NCBI RefSeq assembly: GCF_900167375.1
Contig: NZ_FUWY01000001.1
Location: forward strand, 372,001-436,000
From: Anaerorhabdus furcosa
GTDB lineage: Bacteria > Bacillota_I > Bacilli_A > Erysipelotrichales > Erysipelotrichaceae
Length of the DNA stretch: 64,000 nucleotides
Direction: 5' to 3'
The notes beneath the pieces were generated by a model. The model was given only the letters and a program-made list of their open reading frames with translations. It was not told the DNA's origin and searched no databases. A program made the position numbers and the translations under genes. Within the stretch, counting starts at the first letter, position 1; the number at the start of each line of letters is the position of its first letter. Below are positions 44,539 through 53,685 of the stretch, piece by piece.

Positions 44539-45012
44539 CTATTTTTCTAGTAGAACTATTGCTTGTGCCAAGACACCTTCTTCTCTTCCAACAAATCCTA
44601 ATTTTTCCCCACGTGTTGCTTTAACACTAATTTGATCTTCTTCACAATGTAATGCCTTCGCAATATTATTTCTCATTTGATCAATATGGGGTGCCATTTT
44701 AGGTTTTTCTATCATAATTAATGAATCAACATTTCCTATTTTATATCCTTTTGATTGCATTATTTCATAAACTTCACTAAGAATTGTAAGCGAATTTGCA
44801 CCTTTATACTTTGGATCTGTATCTGGGAAATGTTTCCCCAAATCACCTAAAGCAAGTGCACCTAGAATTGCTTCTGATATCGCATGCAACAATGCATCGG
44901 CATCACTATGTCCTAGTAATCCTTTTGTATGTTCTATTTTAACTCCACCTAGGATGAGGTCTCTTCCCTCTACCAATTGATGAATATCACTTGATTGACC
45001 AATTCTTACCAT
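44539..45012 (-). CDS. ispF: 2-C-methyl-D-erythritol 2,4-cyclodiphosphate synthase
   Basis: 157 residues. Metal ligands D9 and H11 (SSDIH) and H43 ([10 protein letters not shown]), and [14 protein letters not shown] at the C-terminus. It catalyses the fifth step of the non-mevalonate (MEP) isoprenoid pathway. Its presence says the organism makes isoprenoids at least partly by the MEP route. It reads into the Bce regulator genes 18 bp downstream. Confidence 0.97.
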   Translation of the reverse strand: MVRIGQSSDIHQLVEGRDLILGGVKIEHTKGLLGHSDADALLHAISEAILGALALGDLGKHFPDTDPKYKGANSLTILSEVYEIMQSKGYKIGNVDSLIMIEKPKMAPHIDQMRNNIAKALHCEEDQISVKATRGEKLGFVGREEGVLAQAIVLLEK

Positions 45013-45077
45013 TTATATCACCTCGTATTTTTATTATAGCACGGTTATGTTATCATATTTTAAACGAGGTAAAAATT

Positions 45078-45893
45078 ATGAAGAATATTTTATTAATTGG
45101 TACATCAATGATAGATCAAGTCTTTTCATTAAAAGAAGTCTTTCCTAATCAATGCAACAAGGGTGTAATTTCAATTGGACATGGCGGTTCAATTCATAAT
45201 GTTTCCTATAACTTAGGATGCCTAGATTTAAACCCAATCTTCATCACCAAACTTGGTAACGATGCATTAGCTCAAGAGATTCAAGATAGTTTATCTTTGC
45301 AAGGAGTTGAAGTACACCCTATTATTTTAAATAAGGTAACTCCTATTTTCCAAAGTATACAAGCTTCCAATACACAATTCTTTTTATCCACAATCACGCC
45401 TGACTTCTTATTCCACGAGGAGGATGAAGTTGATTTCAGTCTATTTAAAGATTCTTATGTTGTTACAGATCAAAGAGATGAAAAGTTTCTTTTTAAACTT
45501 ATGATAAATTCTTCTTCATCAGAGTGGATTTTAAGTGGATTTATTCCATCAAAAGAGTTATTATCATATACAACTGGAATTGTACTCAACGAAGATGAAC
45601 TAGAGATGGATGCAATTGATTTCTCTACAGGATTAAAATGGGTACTTATTACTCGTCATGATGGGGCTACCTTATTAACATCTACTGGCAAAGTATTTAT
45701 TCCATGTCCCGTTGTTGATACACTCAACACATTAGGCGCTGGAGATGCTTTCTTATCTGGATTACTTTATGGACTATTAAGAAATCTTACACTTGTTGAC
45801 TGCGTCAATATTGGACATAGAGCAAGTAAAATCATTCTACAATCCCCAAGTGCCACGAATCCCGATCTGCAAAATCTAACCCATCTTATCTAA
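45078..45893 (+). CDS. PfkB family carbohydrate/nucleoside kinase
   Basis: 271 residues from ATG 45078, with ACGAGGT upstream. N-terminal GGSIHNVSYNLGCL is the substrate-side glycine motif, and C-terminal DTLNTLGAGDAFLSGLLYG holds the anion hole and catalytic Asp (GAGD). This is the ribokinase fold. Length and short lid are closer to sugar or pseudouridine kinases than to 6-phosphofructokinase; the substrate is not predictable. Divergent from ispF; the two ribosome binding sites form an inverted repeat. Confidence 0.85.
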   Translation: MKNILLIGTSMIDQVFSLKEVFPNQCNKGVISIGHGGSIHNVSYNLGCLDLNPIFITKLGNDALAQEIQDSLSLQGVEVHPIILNKVTPIFQSIQASNTQFFLSTITPDFLFHEEDEVDFSLFKDSYVVTDQRDEKFLFKLMINSSSSEWILSGFIPSKELLSYTTGIVLNEDELEMDAIDFSTGLKWVLITRHDGATLLTSTGKVFIPCPVVDTLNTLGAGDAFLSGLLYGLLRNLTLVDCVNIGHRASKIILQSPSATNPDLQNLTHLI

Positions 45894-45894
45894 T

Positions 45895-45917
45895 AGACAT
45901 TCAAATGAATGTCTTTG
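45895..45917 (+). terminator. terminator after the PfkB kinase gene
   Basis: 7-bp stem GACATTC / GAATGTC with loop AAAT, followed by TTTGATTT. Confidence 0.65.
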
Positions 45918-45937
45918 ATTTATATAGAGGATTTATT

Positions 45938-46630
45938 ATGAAGAGAAATGAACTTAAACATGCCTTTAAATTAGCTTTCCCCCATACAATACCTGTCCTT
46001 ACAGGATTTTTGATATTGGGTATTGCTTATGGTGTGTTGATGTCATCCAAAGGATATCCTGTGATTTATTCTGTCTTAATGAGTGCTATTGCATTTTGTG
46101 GTAGCATGCAATTTGTTGCTATCACATTATTAACCACTCTATTTAATCCACTAGAAGCATTTCTTCTTAGTTTAATGGTAAATGCTAGACACTTATTTTA
46201 TGGTATATCCATGTTAGAAAAATACAAAGGTTTTGGAAAGATAAAGAATTTCCTTATCTATACTCTATGTGACGAAACCTTCTCCCTTGTTTCCAGTGTT
46301 ACCCCTCCAGAAAATGTTGAAAAGAAATACTTCTATTTTGCCATTTCATTTTTGGATTATTCTTATTGGATAATTGGTACATTCTTAGGTGGTGTATTAG
46401 GATCATTTATTACATTCAATACAACAGGTCTTGATTTTGTATTAACAGCATTGTTTGTTGTTTTATTTATTGAACAAATTCGCATCAAACAAAATAGAGT
46501 TTATGGATTTTTGGGCATCGCATTAGGTATTTTATCGCTAATTCTATTTGGGGCTAGTAACATGGTTATCCCAACGATGATTTCAGTTCTTATTGTCTTG
46601 TTAGTTTGGAGGAAATGGGTATGCAATTAA
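45938..46630 (+). CDS. azlC: AzlC family branched-chain amino acid exporter, large subunit
   Basis: 230 residues from ATG 45938, with AGAGGA upstream. Six to seven membrane helices; the motifs PVLTGFLILGIAYGVLM, FCGSMQFVAITLL and NARHLFYGISML are those of AzlC. With AzlD it exports branched-chain amino acids and their analogues. The 3' end overlaps azlD by 10 bp. Confidence 0.94.
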   Translation: MKRNELKHAFKLAFPHTIPVLTGFLILGIAYGVLMSSKGYPVIYSVLMSAIAFCGSMQFVAITLLTTLFNPLEAFLLSLMVNARHLFYGISMLEKYKGFGKIKNFLIYTLCDETFSLVSSVTPPENVEKKYFYFAISFLDYSYWIIGTFLGGVLGSFITFNTTGLDFVLTALFVVLFIEQIRIKQNRVYGFLGIALGILSLILFGASNMVIPTMISVLIVLLVWRKWVCN

Positions 46631-46956
46631 CATCAATTGAAACACTTCTTATCATCTTGGCCGTAGCGCTAGGAACAATCATCACTCGTTTCACACCATT
46701 TATTCTATTTCCCGAATCAAAAGAGTTACCTCCTATCATCACATTTCTTGGGAAAACATTACCACCTGCAATGATGGGATTGCTTGTTGTTTATAGTTTA
46801 AAAAATGTCTCAGTTCTAGTTTCACCTTATGGAATACCCGAAGCAATTTCACTTGTTATTATCACGATATTGCATTTGTGGAAACGAAATGTATTATTGA
46901 GCATTGGTGTTGGAACACTGGTTTATATGTTTCTTATTCAGGTTGTTTTCCTATAA
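46621..46956 (+). CDS. azlD: AzlD family small subunit
   Basis: 111 residues, four membrane helices, ALGTIITRFTPFILFP and LPPAMMGLLVVYSLKN as in AzlD. ATG 46621 lies eight bases after GGAGG, better than ATG 46615 or TTG 46606. It is the partner of AzlC, with which it overlaps. A LysR regulator follows and may control the pair or the next operon. Confidence 0.92.
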   Translation: MQLTSIETLLIILAVALGTIITRFTPFILFPESKELPPIITFLGKTLPPAMMGLLVVYSLKNVSVLVSPYGIPEAISLVIITILHLWKRNVLLSIGVGTLVYMFLIQVVFL

Positions 46957-46957
46957 A

Positions 46958-47002
46958 TAGTCATCTCTTGTAACCAAACGTATAAGAAATGACTTTTTTT
47001 AA
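46958..47002 (+). terminator. terminator after azlCD
   Basis: Stem AGTCAT-C-TCTT / AAGA-A-ATGACT with one mismatch, followed by seven T. Confidence 0.75.
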
Positions 47003-47050
47003 AGATAAATCAAGATTAGCAAATGATAAAATAAATAAGAGGTGTATTTC

Positions 47051-47968
47051 ATGGACTTGAAAGCATTAAAATATTTTATTGAAGTTGCTAATCAAAAAAG
47101 TATAAACAAAGCTGCTGAAGTTCTATATGTTAGTCAACCTAATTTGAGCAAAATAATGAGAAACTTGGAAGATGAATTAGGAGTTCCTATTTTTGTTCGA
47201 GATAACCATGGGGTTAAGTTGACAGAGTATGGCGAAAGTCTTTTTTTCTATGCGAAAGATATTGTTAATCAAATGACAACAATTGAAGCCATTGCTAAAT
47301 ATCGTCCACATGAATTAGTAAGTAAACTATCTGTGTCAATTGCTTATTTGTTTTTAAGAGATGATCTCATTCTAAAATACTATGATTCACAAATAAACAA
47401 TCATTGCATCGTTAATCTTAACGAAACATCCATTGAACTTGCAATTAAAGCAGTAGGAAACCTCGAATCTGAGATTGCGATTATTGTCGCTAATACAAAC
47501 CAATACGAATTAATCAAGCGAATGGTAGATTTCAGTTTTCTAACAATTGACGAAATAGGATGTTCCCCTTTAATGATTCATGTAAGCGATAAAAATGCTC
47601 TTTCAAAAAGAAAGAAAGTCACTGGTAAAGATTTACTTTCACTTACAAAACTTCAACTACCTACAAGTTATTTTGATCACATTAATACAATACAACTTTT
47701 TGGTGGTGTTTCAGCACATGAATTCAATAAAACTATTTCAGTTGATAACTACCATACATTTATTAACTTACTAAAACACAAAGATACATTTATTTGGGGG
47801 CACAAGTGGAATATGCAAGAATTATCAAAAGGTTCTATTGCATCAATTCCAGTTGAGGACAAAAAAATAAAAATGCATTTATTGATACTTTCTAGAAAGA
47901 AAGAAATTTTATCTGAACAAGCTAAAAGTTTTATTCATTTATTTAAAGAAGTATATGCCGAACTATAA
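47051..47968 (+). CDS. LysR family transcriptional regulator
   Basis: 305 residues from ATG 47051, with AGAGGTG upstream. The helix-turn-helix at 1-60 (LKALKYFIEVANQKSINKAA, SQPNLSKIMRNLEDELG) is canonical; the C-terminal effector domain is divergent. Neighbours are azlCD upstream and the TasA-like/SipW operon downstream, all on the plus strand, so either could be the target. Confidence 0.93.
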   Translation: MDLKALKYFIEVANQKSINKAAEVLYVSQPNLSKIMRNLEDELGVPIFVRDNHGVKLTEYGESLFFYAKDIVNQMTTIEAIAKYRPHELVSKLSVSIAYLFLRDDLILKYYDSQINNHCIVNLNETSIELAIKAVGNLESEIAIIVANTNQYELIKRMVDFSFLTIDEIGCSPLMIHVSDKNALSKRKKVTGKDLLSLTKLQLPTSYFDHINTIQLFGGVSAHEFNKTISVDNYHTFINLLKHKDTFIWGHKWNMQELSKGSIASIPVEDKKIKMHLLILSRKKEILSEQAKSFIHLFKEVYAEL

Positions 47969-48061
47969 CTTTCAGTTATAGCCTAGTTATAATAAATATA
48001 TATAAACACACTTTTTGTTTTAGTCTTAAAATAAAGATATAAACAAAAGGGAGAATATAAT

Positions 48062-48538
48062 ATGAATAAAAAAATAATTTCTTTACTAGCTACTGGAGCT
48101 GTAGTAGCTACTGCAGCAGGATCATTTGCTGCTTGGGATACTTTATCAGATTCAACCTCTGCAAATATTACATTTGGAACACCAATCGTTATTTCACCAA
48201 CTCTAGCTGGGGGACAAGCTGCACAGACGGCTCCTGGAGCTCTACCTGTTGCATCTGCTGATTTAGACATCAACACCACAGGTACAGTACCATCTGGAAG
48301 TAAAATTACTTTTGTTACTGAACTAAAGGATGGTTCAACAACAATTGACCCAAGTCTATATGACCTTGTAATTACGGATGACAATGATTCTAATAGTGTA
48401 GTTACTAGCGGAGACTTAGAAGTAACTAATGCAAACAACTATACAGTTAAAGTAACTCCTAAAGACAACTCTGCTGCAACTACTGCATTCCAAGGTAAAA
48501 CTATAGATCTAAAAATAACTGCAACACTTGGAAAATAA
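48062..48538 (+). CDS. TasA/CalY-like secreted protein with SipW-type signal peptide
   Basis: 158 residues. The N-terminus MNKKIISLLATGAVVATAAG followed by SFAAWDTLSDSTSA is the SipW-dependent signal peptide of TasA and CalY: the A-W-x-x-L-x-D pattern follows the cleavage site. The mature part (about 130 residues) is low in charge, rich in Thr, Ser and Asp and predicted as beta strands, consistent with fibre-forming matrix proteins. It has no cysteine and lacks sortase signals. The next gene encodes its probable peptidase. AAGGGAG precedes the ATG; a TTGTTT-N17-TATAAA lies 15-45 bp upstream, though its start site would be close to the ribosome binding site. Confidence 0.82.
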   Translation: MNKKIISLLATGAVVATAAGSFAAWDTLSDSTSANITFGTPIVISPTLAGGQAAQTAPGALPVASADLDINTTGTVPSGSKITFVTELKDGSTTIDPSLYDLVITDDNDSNSVVTSGDLEVTNANNYTVKVTPKDNSAATTAFQGKTIDLKITATLGK

Positions 48539-48576
48539 TAAGAATTAAGGATTAACTTTTAAGTTAAGGAAAGTCA

Positions 48577-49395
48577 ATGAGTAAGTCAATTAAAAGAATT
48601 TCTCACATTCTATTTAATATACTATTAGCTGTACTCTTCATGTACAGCTTTTTCTCATTTCTTTATCCAGAACAAACATATAAAATAATTGGGTTTAAAA
48701 TATTTTCTATATTAACAGATAGTATGGATCCCACTATTCCTCCTGGATCAATGGTATTAATAAAAAAGATAGATGATCCTAGTCGCCTTCCAATTAATAC
48801 AATCATTACCTTTAATGCAGATCGACTTGGTGAGAAAATCGTGTTAACTCATCGACTTGCTAAGATAGAAACTGAAGAAGATGGGAAAATACGATACTAT
48901 ACGCAAGCAGATGGTTATTACGGACTAGATTCTTATGAAACTTATGCTGATGATTTAATAGGACAGTACGTACTTCATATACCTTATTTAGGAAAAATAG
49001 GATTGTTTCTACAAAGTTTCTTTGCCCTAGTGATGATGTTTATCATTTTTATCATTTATCAAATTTATAATTATCTAATGAAAAAAGCAGACCGAGAAGC
49101 AATTTTAAAATTTGAGATTAGCAATCAAAGTTTTGAAACCAAGAACCTTGATCGAAAAGAATACGAAAATATCACAATTGTATCAGGTACACTCGTTAAT
49201 ATCACAGATTATCATTTTGATTATATTAAGATTCAACTTGCACTAGTAAATAAGAAACAAATTGTAACAATAAAAGAATACTTCATTAGTCAAATGAATC
49301 CTCACGAAGAAGTTAATTGGACTCTTTGGTTTGATACAATTGATTTTGATAGTGTTAAGGTAAAGATTACTACAAAACAAAATAAAGACTCCTAA
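48577..49395 (+). CDS. sipW: SipW-like signal peptidase I with C-terminal extension
   Basis: 272 residues. One membrane helix (10-30), the catalytic segment LTDSMDPTI with Ser49, His92 (THRLAK) and Asp112 (TQAD) as in ER-type (Ser/His/Asp) signal peptidases such as SipW, then a second helix at about 141-166. Residues 170-272 are an extra domain with alternating beta strands (VSGTLVNITDYHFDYIKIQLAL); SipW of Bacillus is about 190 residues and lacks this. The extra domain follows a positive stretch (YLMKKADR), which suggests it is cytoplasmic. It should process the TasA-like protein encoded just upstream. Confidence 0.85.
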   Translation: MSKSIKRISHILFNILLAVLFMYSFFSFLYPEQTYKIIGFKIFSILTDSMDPTIPPGSMVLIKKIDDPSRLPINTIITFNADRLGEKIVLTHRLAKIETEEDGKIRYYTQADGYYGLDSYETYADDLIGQYVLHIPYLGKIGLFLQSFFALVMMFIIFIIYQIYNYLMKKADREAILKFEISNQSFETKNLDRKEYENITIVSGTLVNITDYHFDYIKIQLALVNKKQIVTIKEYFISQMNPHEEVNWTLWFDTIDFDSVKVKITTKQNKDS

Positions 49396-49421
49396 GTGAA
49401 TACTTAATCGTCTTTATTTTT
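49382..49421 (+). terminator. terminator after the sipW-like gene
   Basis: Outer stem AATAAAGAC / GTCTTTATT with an inner TAAGT / ACTTA stem, followed by TTTG. It overlaps the last codons of the gene. Confidence 0.8.
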
Positions 49422-49573
49422 GTTATTTTAACAGATATATGTCCATTAACAAAGTGTCTTTCCTATGAATTAAACCACTGCTAGATTATAGAATAATTTG
49501 TAGGTTTTTAAATTATTAATTCTATTCCTACTTTATGTGATAAAATTATTTAAAATATTAACGGGAGAGAATA

Positions 49574-50224
49574 ATGGAATTTATTGATTTAATGCGGGAA
49601 ATATTATCTTACTTACCCCCTGAAAGTGCTTCATTTGTAAATATGATTAACGGGATTTTCCCTTGGATTGTTTTGACGATTTCGCTATTAGTTTGTTTGT
49701 TTGGCTATAAGATTCATCACATTTGGTCTGGATTTGTATTTTTCCTTATTGGTTTTTTGTTAGGTGCTGTACTTGGAACTCTCTTACCAAATATAGATAT
49801 ACGAATTATTTTAGCAATTTCTTTAGGACTTGGTTTTCTAGGAATCTTATTAACTCATAAACTAATCAAAATACAAATATTCTTGATTAACTTTTTACTA
49901 GTTTATTCTGTTTCACCTGATTTACTATCTAAAATTATTCCTGCGAATTATTCCTTGCTTGTTGGGTTAATTCTATCTATTCTTGTTGGATTAATCGCCG
50001 TGAAATACAAATATATTGTAACAATTATAACTACTGCCTATGCAGGTGCAACCTCTTCTGCACCCATCATTCTGTCTTTAATTACACAAATACCTGCATC
50101 CTCAAAAACTCTTTTAATTATTGTTATGATTGTCCTTGGAGTAAGTGTTCAATTTTACACAAAACACCTTTCTTCTAAGAAGAAACATAAAAAGCTAAAT
50201 AACGAAGCACAAACAATCGCTTAG
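49574..50224 (+). CDS. multi-pass membrane protein of unknown function
   Basis: 216 residues, about seven hydrophobic segments (IFPWIVLTISLLVCLFG, WSGFVFFLIGFLLGAVLG, GLILSILVGLIAVKYKY) and a basic, cytoplasmic tail (SSKKKHKKLN). The arrangement resembles DUF4203/TMEM198-like proteins. The function is unknown. ATG 49574 is preceded by GGGAGAG. Its 3' end meets the ABC exporter gene tail to tail with a 4-bp overlap of the stop codons. Confidence 0.65.
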   Translation: MEFIDLMREILSYLPPESASFVNMINGIFPWIVLTISLLVCLFGYKIHHIWSGFVFFLIGFLLGAVLGTLLPNIDIRIILAISLGLGFLGILLTHKLIKIQIFLINFLLVYSVSPDLLSKIIPANYSLLVGLILSILVGLIAVKYKYIVTIITTAYAGATSSAPIILSLITQIPASSKTLLIIVMIVLGVSVQFYTKHLSSKKKHKKLNNEAQTIA

Positions 50225-51960
50225 CTTTCAAACTGAGCATTAAATAATTTTGCATAGAAACCATGTTGCATCATGAGTTCATCATGGTTACCTGACTCAA
50301 TGATATTTCCTTGTTTTAGAACAAGAATAATATCAGCATTTTTTATTGTGGATAAACGATGAGCAATAACAAAAGATGTTTTTCCCTTACATAGTTTTAG
50401 CATTGCTTCTTGTATTTGCATTTCTGTTCTAGAGTCAACATTGCTTGTCGCTTCATCAAGAATTAACATTTTGCTTTCCGATAACATCGCTCTTGCAATT
50501 GTTAAAAGCTGTTTTTGTCCTTTTGAAATATTAACCCCATCATCTGTTAAAACCGTATCATATCCATCTTTTAGTGTTTCTATAAAATCATGCACATGGG
50601 CAGCTTTGCATACCTCTATGACTTCTTCTCGTGTTGCATTTTCTTTTGCATATGCTACATTTTCAAAGATAGTTCCACTAAATAGCCACGTATCCTGAAG
50701 TACCATTGCATATTGTTTACGCAATGATTCACGAGTACAATCAACACTTCTATATCCATCTACTTTAATCTCACCAGCATTGATATCATAAAATCTCATT
50801 AATAAGTTAATTATCGTAGTTTTTCCTGCACCTGTTGGGCCAACAATCGCAATCATTTTCCCCTCTTCAGTATAGAAATTTAGATCGTGTAAAATTTCTT
50901 TGCCTTCTACATATCCAAAACTAACATGTTTGCATTCAACTTCCCCTTTTACATTGACTAATTCATGGGCATTGATGATATCACTTAATTCACTTGGTTC
51001 ATCCAGCAATCTAAATACACGCTCTGCTGCAGAAATTGCTGACTGCAAATCAGATAATATATTTGCTGTTTCACTTATTGGACCTGAAAATTTTCTTGAA
51101 TATAAAACGAAGGATGAAATATTCCCAATTGTCATTGAACCAAATAAATAAAGCAAAGCCCCAAACATACTTACAAATGAAAGTGATAAGTTATTAATAA
51201 AGGTAACAGATGGTCCTACGACACTTCCTTGATAATCTGCCTCATAGTAAGCATCTACTGCTTCAAGATTTTCTGTATCAAATTTTGAGACAATGGTTTC
51301 TTCTTGACCATATGCTTTTATTGTTTTGTATCCCGATAACATTTCTTCTACAAATCCATTCAATTCTCCTAGCTTCCTAGAACGCTTCGAGAATAAAGGT
51401 TTTACTTTTTTAGTTCTATATCTTGTAAAGATAATAATTAGTGGGACAGTGACTACGAAAATAAGACACAATGTTGGTGAAATTGCGATCATCATGATTG
51501 CCGAACCAACAACTGTAATAATACCAGTAAATACAGTAATAATATCGCTTGATAACGAAGAGTTAATTGTATCAATATCATAGGAAATACGAGATATGAT
51601 GTCTCCAACTTGATTTCTATCGAAATATGATATTGGTAAGGATAATAAATGATTGAATACTTCTTCTCTCATTTTGAATGTAATACCACTTGATACATTA
51701 ATTAATATTCTTTGTACGATATAGGCAAGAATTGCACTTGCAACATAAACACATAACATCCAAATACAATATTTAATAACAATATTGAAATTTACATGCC
51801 CAACATTAGTCCCTATCGCATCAATTGCTAGACCTGATAATTGTGGTCCTACTAAAGCAAAATAATTACTAAACAGTGTTAGTACTAATGCAATAGCTAC
51901 AGGTAGTTTATGTGCCAGTAAGTATTTACCTATCCGTAAAACTGTTTTCTTCTTAGTCAA
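50221..51960 (-). CDS. heterodimeric ABC exporter subunit (catalytically competent ATPase half)
   Basis: 579 residues: six membrane helices (1-320) and an ATPase domain. Walker A VGPTGAGKTT and Walker B MLILDEATSNVD with catalytic Glu and H-loop IAHRLSTI are canonical, but the signature is NISKGQKQLL (Lys for the second residue of SGGQ). This is the usual partner of a subunit with a good signature and degenerate Walker B: BmrCD/LmrCD-type multidrug exporters. It starts with TTG (GGGAGG upstream) and overlaps the previous gene by 8 bp. Confidence 0.93.
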   Translation of the reverse strand: MTKKKTVLRIGKYLLAHKLPVAIALVLTLFSNYFALVGPQLSGLAIDAIGTNVGHVNFNIVIKYCIWMLCVYVASAILAYIVQRILINVSSGITFKMREEVFNHLLSLPISYFDRNQVGDIISRISYDIDTINSSLSSDIITVFTGIITVVGSAIMMIAISPTLCLIFVVTVPLIIIFTRYRTKKVKPLFSKRSRKLGELNGFVEEMLSGYKTIKAYGQEETIVSKFDTENLEAVDAYYEADYQGSVVGPSVTFINNLSLSFVSMFGALLYLFGSMTIGNISSFVLYSRKFSGPISETANILSDLQSAISAAERVFRLLDEPSELSDIINAHELVNVKGEVECKHVSFGYVEGKEILHDLNFYTEEGKMIAIVGPTGAGKTTIINLLMRFYDINAGEIKVDGYRSVDCTRESLRKQYAMVLQDTWLFSGTIFENVAYAKENATREEVIEVCKAAHVHDFIETLKDGYDTVLTDDGVNISKGQKQLLTIARAMLSESKMLILDEATSNVDSRTEMQIQEAMLKLCKGKTSFVIAHRLSTIKNADIILVLKQGNIIESGNHDELMMQHGFYAKLFNAQFES

Positions 51961-53671
51961 CTAGAGCACCTCCCATCTGTGAATCGCTTATGGAAGCATA
52001 AATATCACTTGTACTAACCAACTCTTCATGAGTACCCATTGCACTAATCTCACCTTGATCAAGGACGATTATTTGATCTGCGCTTTTAATACTAGATATT
52101 CGTTGTGCAATAATAACCATTGTTGTGTCTTGATATTTATCTTGTATCGCTTTTCTAAGTTTTGCATCTGTTCCATAATCAAGAGCACTACTTGAATCAT
52201 CAAGTAACATAAATTCTGGATGACTTGCAAAAGCTCTTGATAATAAAATACGTTGTCTTTGTCCACCAGATACATTGGTCCCTTTGCTAGTAAGATGATG
52301 ATCCAATTTCTCTTCTAATCCATAAATAAATTCTGACGCTTGTGCATCAACTACTGCAGCACCTAAATCATCATCTTCAATGTCACGACCAAAAGTAATA
52401 TTTTCTTTAATTGTATCGCTAAATAAAAAATCATTTTGCATCACAATTCCAAACATACTTCTTAATTCATGTTTAGGAATATTCCGAATATCTTTACCTT
52501 TAATATAAATAGCACCCTCATCAATTTCGTAGAATCGTAAAAGCAATTGCATAATCGTTGTTTTCCCAGATCCTGTTGCACCAAGGATGCCTAACGTTTC
52601 TCCTTTTCTTAACTTAAAACTTATATTTTTAATATTGTCCTTTACTTTTAAATAAGAAAACGAAACATTTCTAAATTCCAAATCATATTCTGGATTACCT
52701 TCTGGATATTGAATATCTTTACTTGATTTTTCATCAATACCCAAGACTTCTTGAATACGATTTGAGCTTGCCAAACCTTTTGATGTCATAACAAAAATAT
52801 TACTAATCGCAATTAAGGCATTGGATATAATTGTAAAATAAGACATGAACGCAATAATTTTTCCTGTTTCCGATAATCCTTGATTAACACGATATGCTCC
52901 TACCAAGATAACAAGCGTTAACCCGACATTTAATAACAATGTCATACTTGGATTAATCATAGCCATTTTGATATTCGCATGTTTTTCTTGGTTTCTTAAT
53001 TTATCATTACTATCAAAGTAGCGATTCTTTTCTGTTTTCTCTTTACTTAATGCCTTAATTACACGAATTCCTTGTATATTTTCACGTACTACTTGTACCA
53101 TTCGATCATTCGCTTTTTGAACCATATTAAATAAGGGTACCCCACGAGTTGATTTTTCATAGATGACCCAGGTAATAATGGGAAGAATAGCTAGGAAGAC
53201 TAATGCTAATGTAGGTTCTAGTATAAATGTCATGAATATACCACCAAAGGTTAATATTGGTGCTCTAACACCCATTCTTTGAATCATCCCTAACATACGA
53301 TGGACGTTGTATGTATCAGAGGTAAGTCTAGATTCTAATGATGGAATAGTCACTTCATCTGTTTTAGTACAACTTAGATACATTGTTTTGCTAAATAAAT
53401 CATGTCGAATATTTTCCGTAATATCGCGTGCTACCTTACTTGCTTTGCGATTTGCATAGACATTTAATCCCCATGCTGCTAAGGAGCATAAAACCATTAC
53501 ACCACCCCATACCAGTACTTGATTAATATCATTCTTTGGCACAAGTTCATCAATGATCATAGATAAAATAAAGGGTAAGAAAAGTTCAACTAAAGAGCCT
53601 ACTGCTTTAATCAGTAGGCCAATGAACATGGATAAGAAAAATGGTTTCGCATATTTCTTCAACATTTCCAT
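51953..53671 (-). CDS. heterodimeric ABC exporter subunit (degenerate ATPase half)
   Basis: 572 residues, six membrane helices and an ATPase domain. Walker A GATGSGKTT and signature VSGGQRQRILL are canonical. Walker B is FMLLDDSSSALD (Asp instead of the catalytic Glu) and the H-loop is IAQRISSI (Gln for His). In the heterodimer this gives one active and one degenerate site, as in TM287/288 and BmrCD. It follows the MATE pump by 14 bp. Confidence 0.93.
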   Translation of the reverse strand: MEMLKKYAKPFFLSMFIGLLIKAVGSLVELFLPFILSMIIDELVPKNDINQVLVWGGVMVLCSLAAWGLNVYANRKASKVARDITENIRHDLFSKTMYLSCTKTDEVTIPSLESRLTSDTYNVHRMLGMIQRMGVRAPILTFGGIFMTFILEPTLALVFLAILPIITWVIYEKSTRGVPLFNMVQKANDRMVQVVRENIQGIRVIKALSKEKTEKNRYFDSNDKLRNQEKHANIKMAMINPSMTLLLNVGLTLVILVGAYRVNQGLSETGKIIAFMSYFTIISNALIAISNIFVMTSKGLASSNRIQEVLGIDEKSSKDIQYPEGNPEYDLEFRNVSFSYLKVKDNIKNISFKLRKGETLGILGATGSGKTTIMQLLLRFYEIDEGAIYIKGKDIRNIPKHELRSMFGIVMQNDFLFSDTIKENITFGRDIEDDDLGAAVVDAQASEFIYGLEEKLDHHLTSKGTNVSGGQRQRILLSRAFASHPEFMLLDDSSSALDYGTDAKLRKAIQDKYQDTTMVIIAQRISSIKSADQIIVLDQGEISAMGTHEELVSTSDIYASISDSQMGGALVD

Positions 53672-53685
53672 AACTTAATACCTCA

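Noticed and set aside
47983-48438. Minus-strand ORF of 151 codons
   Set aside because: Lies antisense to the TasA-like gene; composition mirrors Thr/Ser/Asp codons of that gene, no ribosome binding site.
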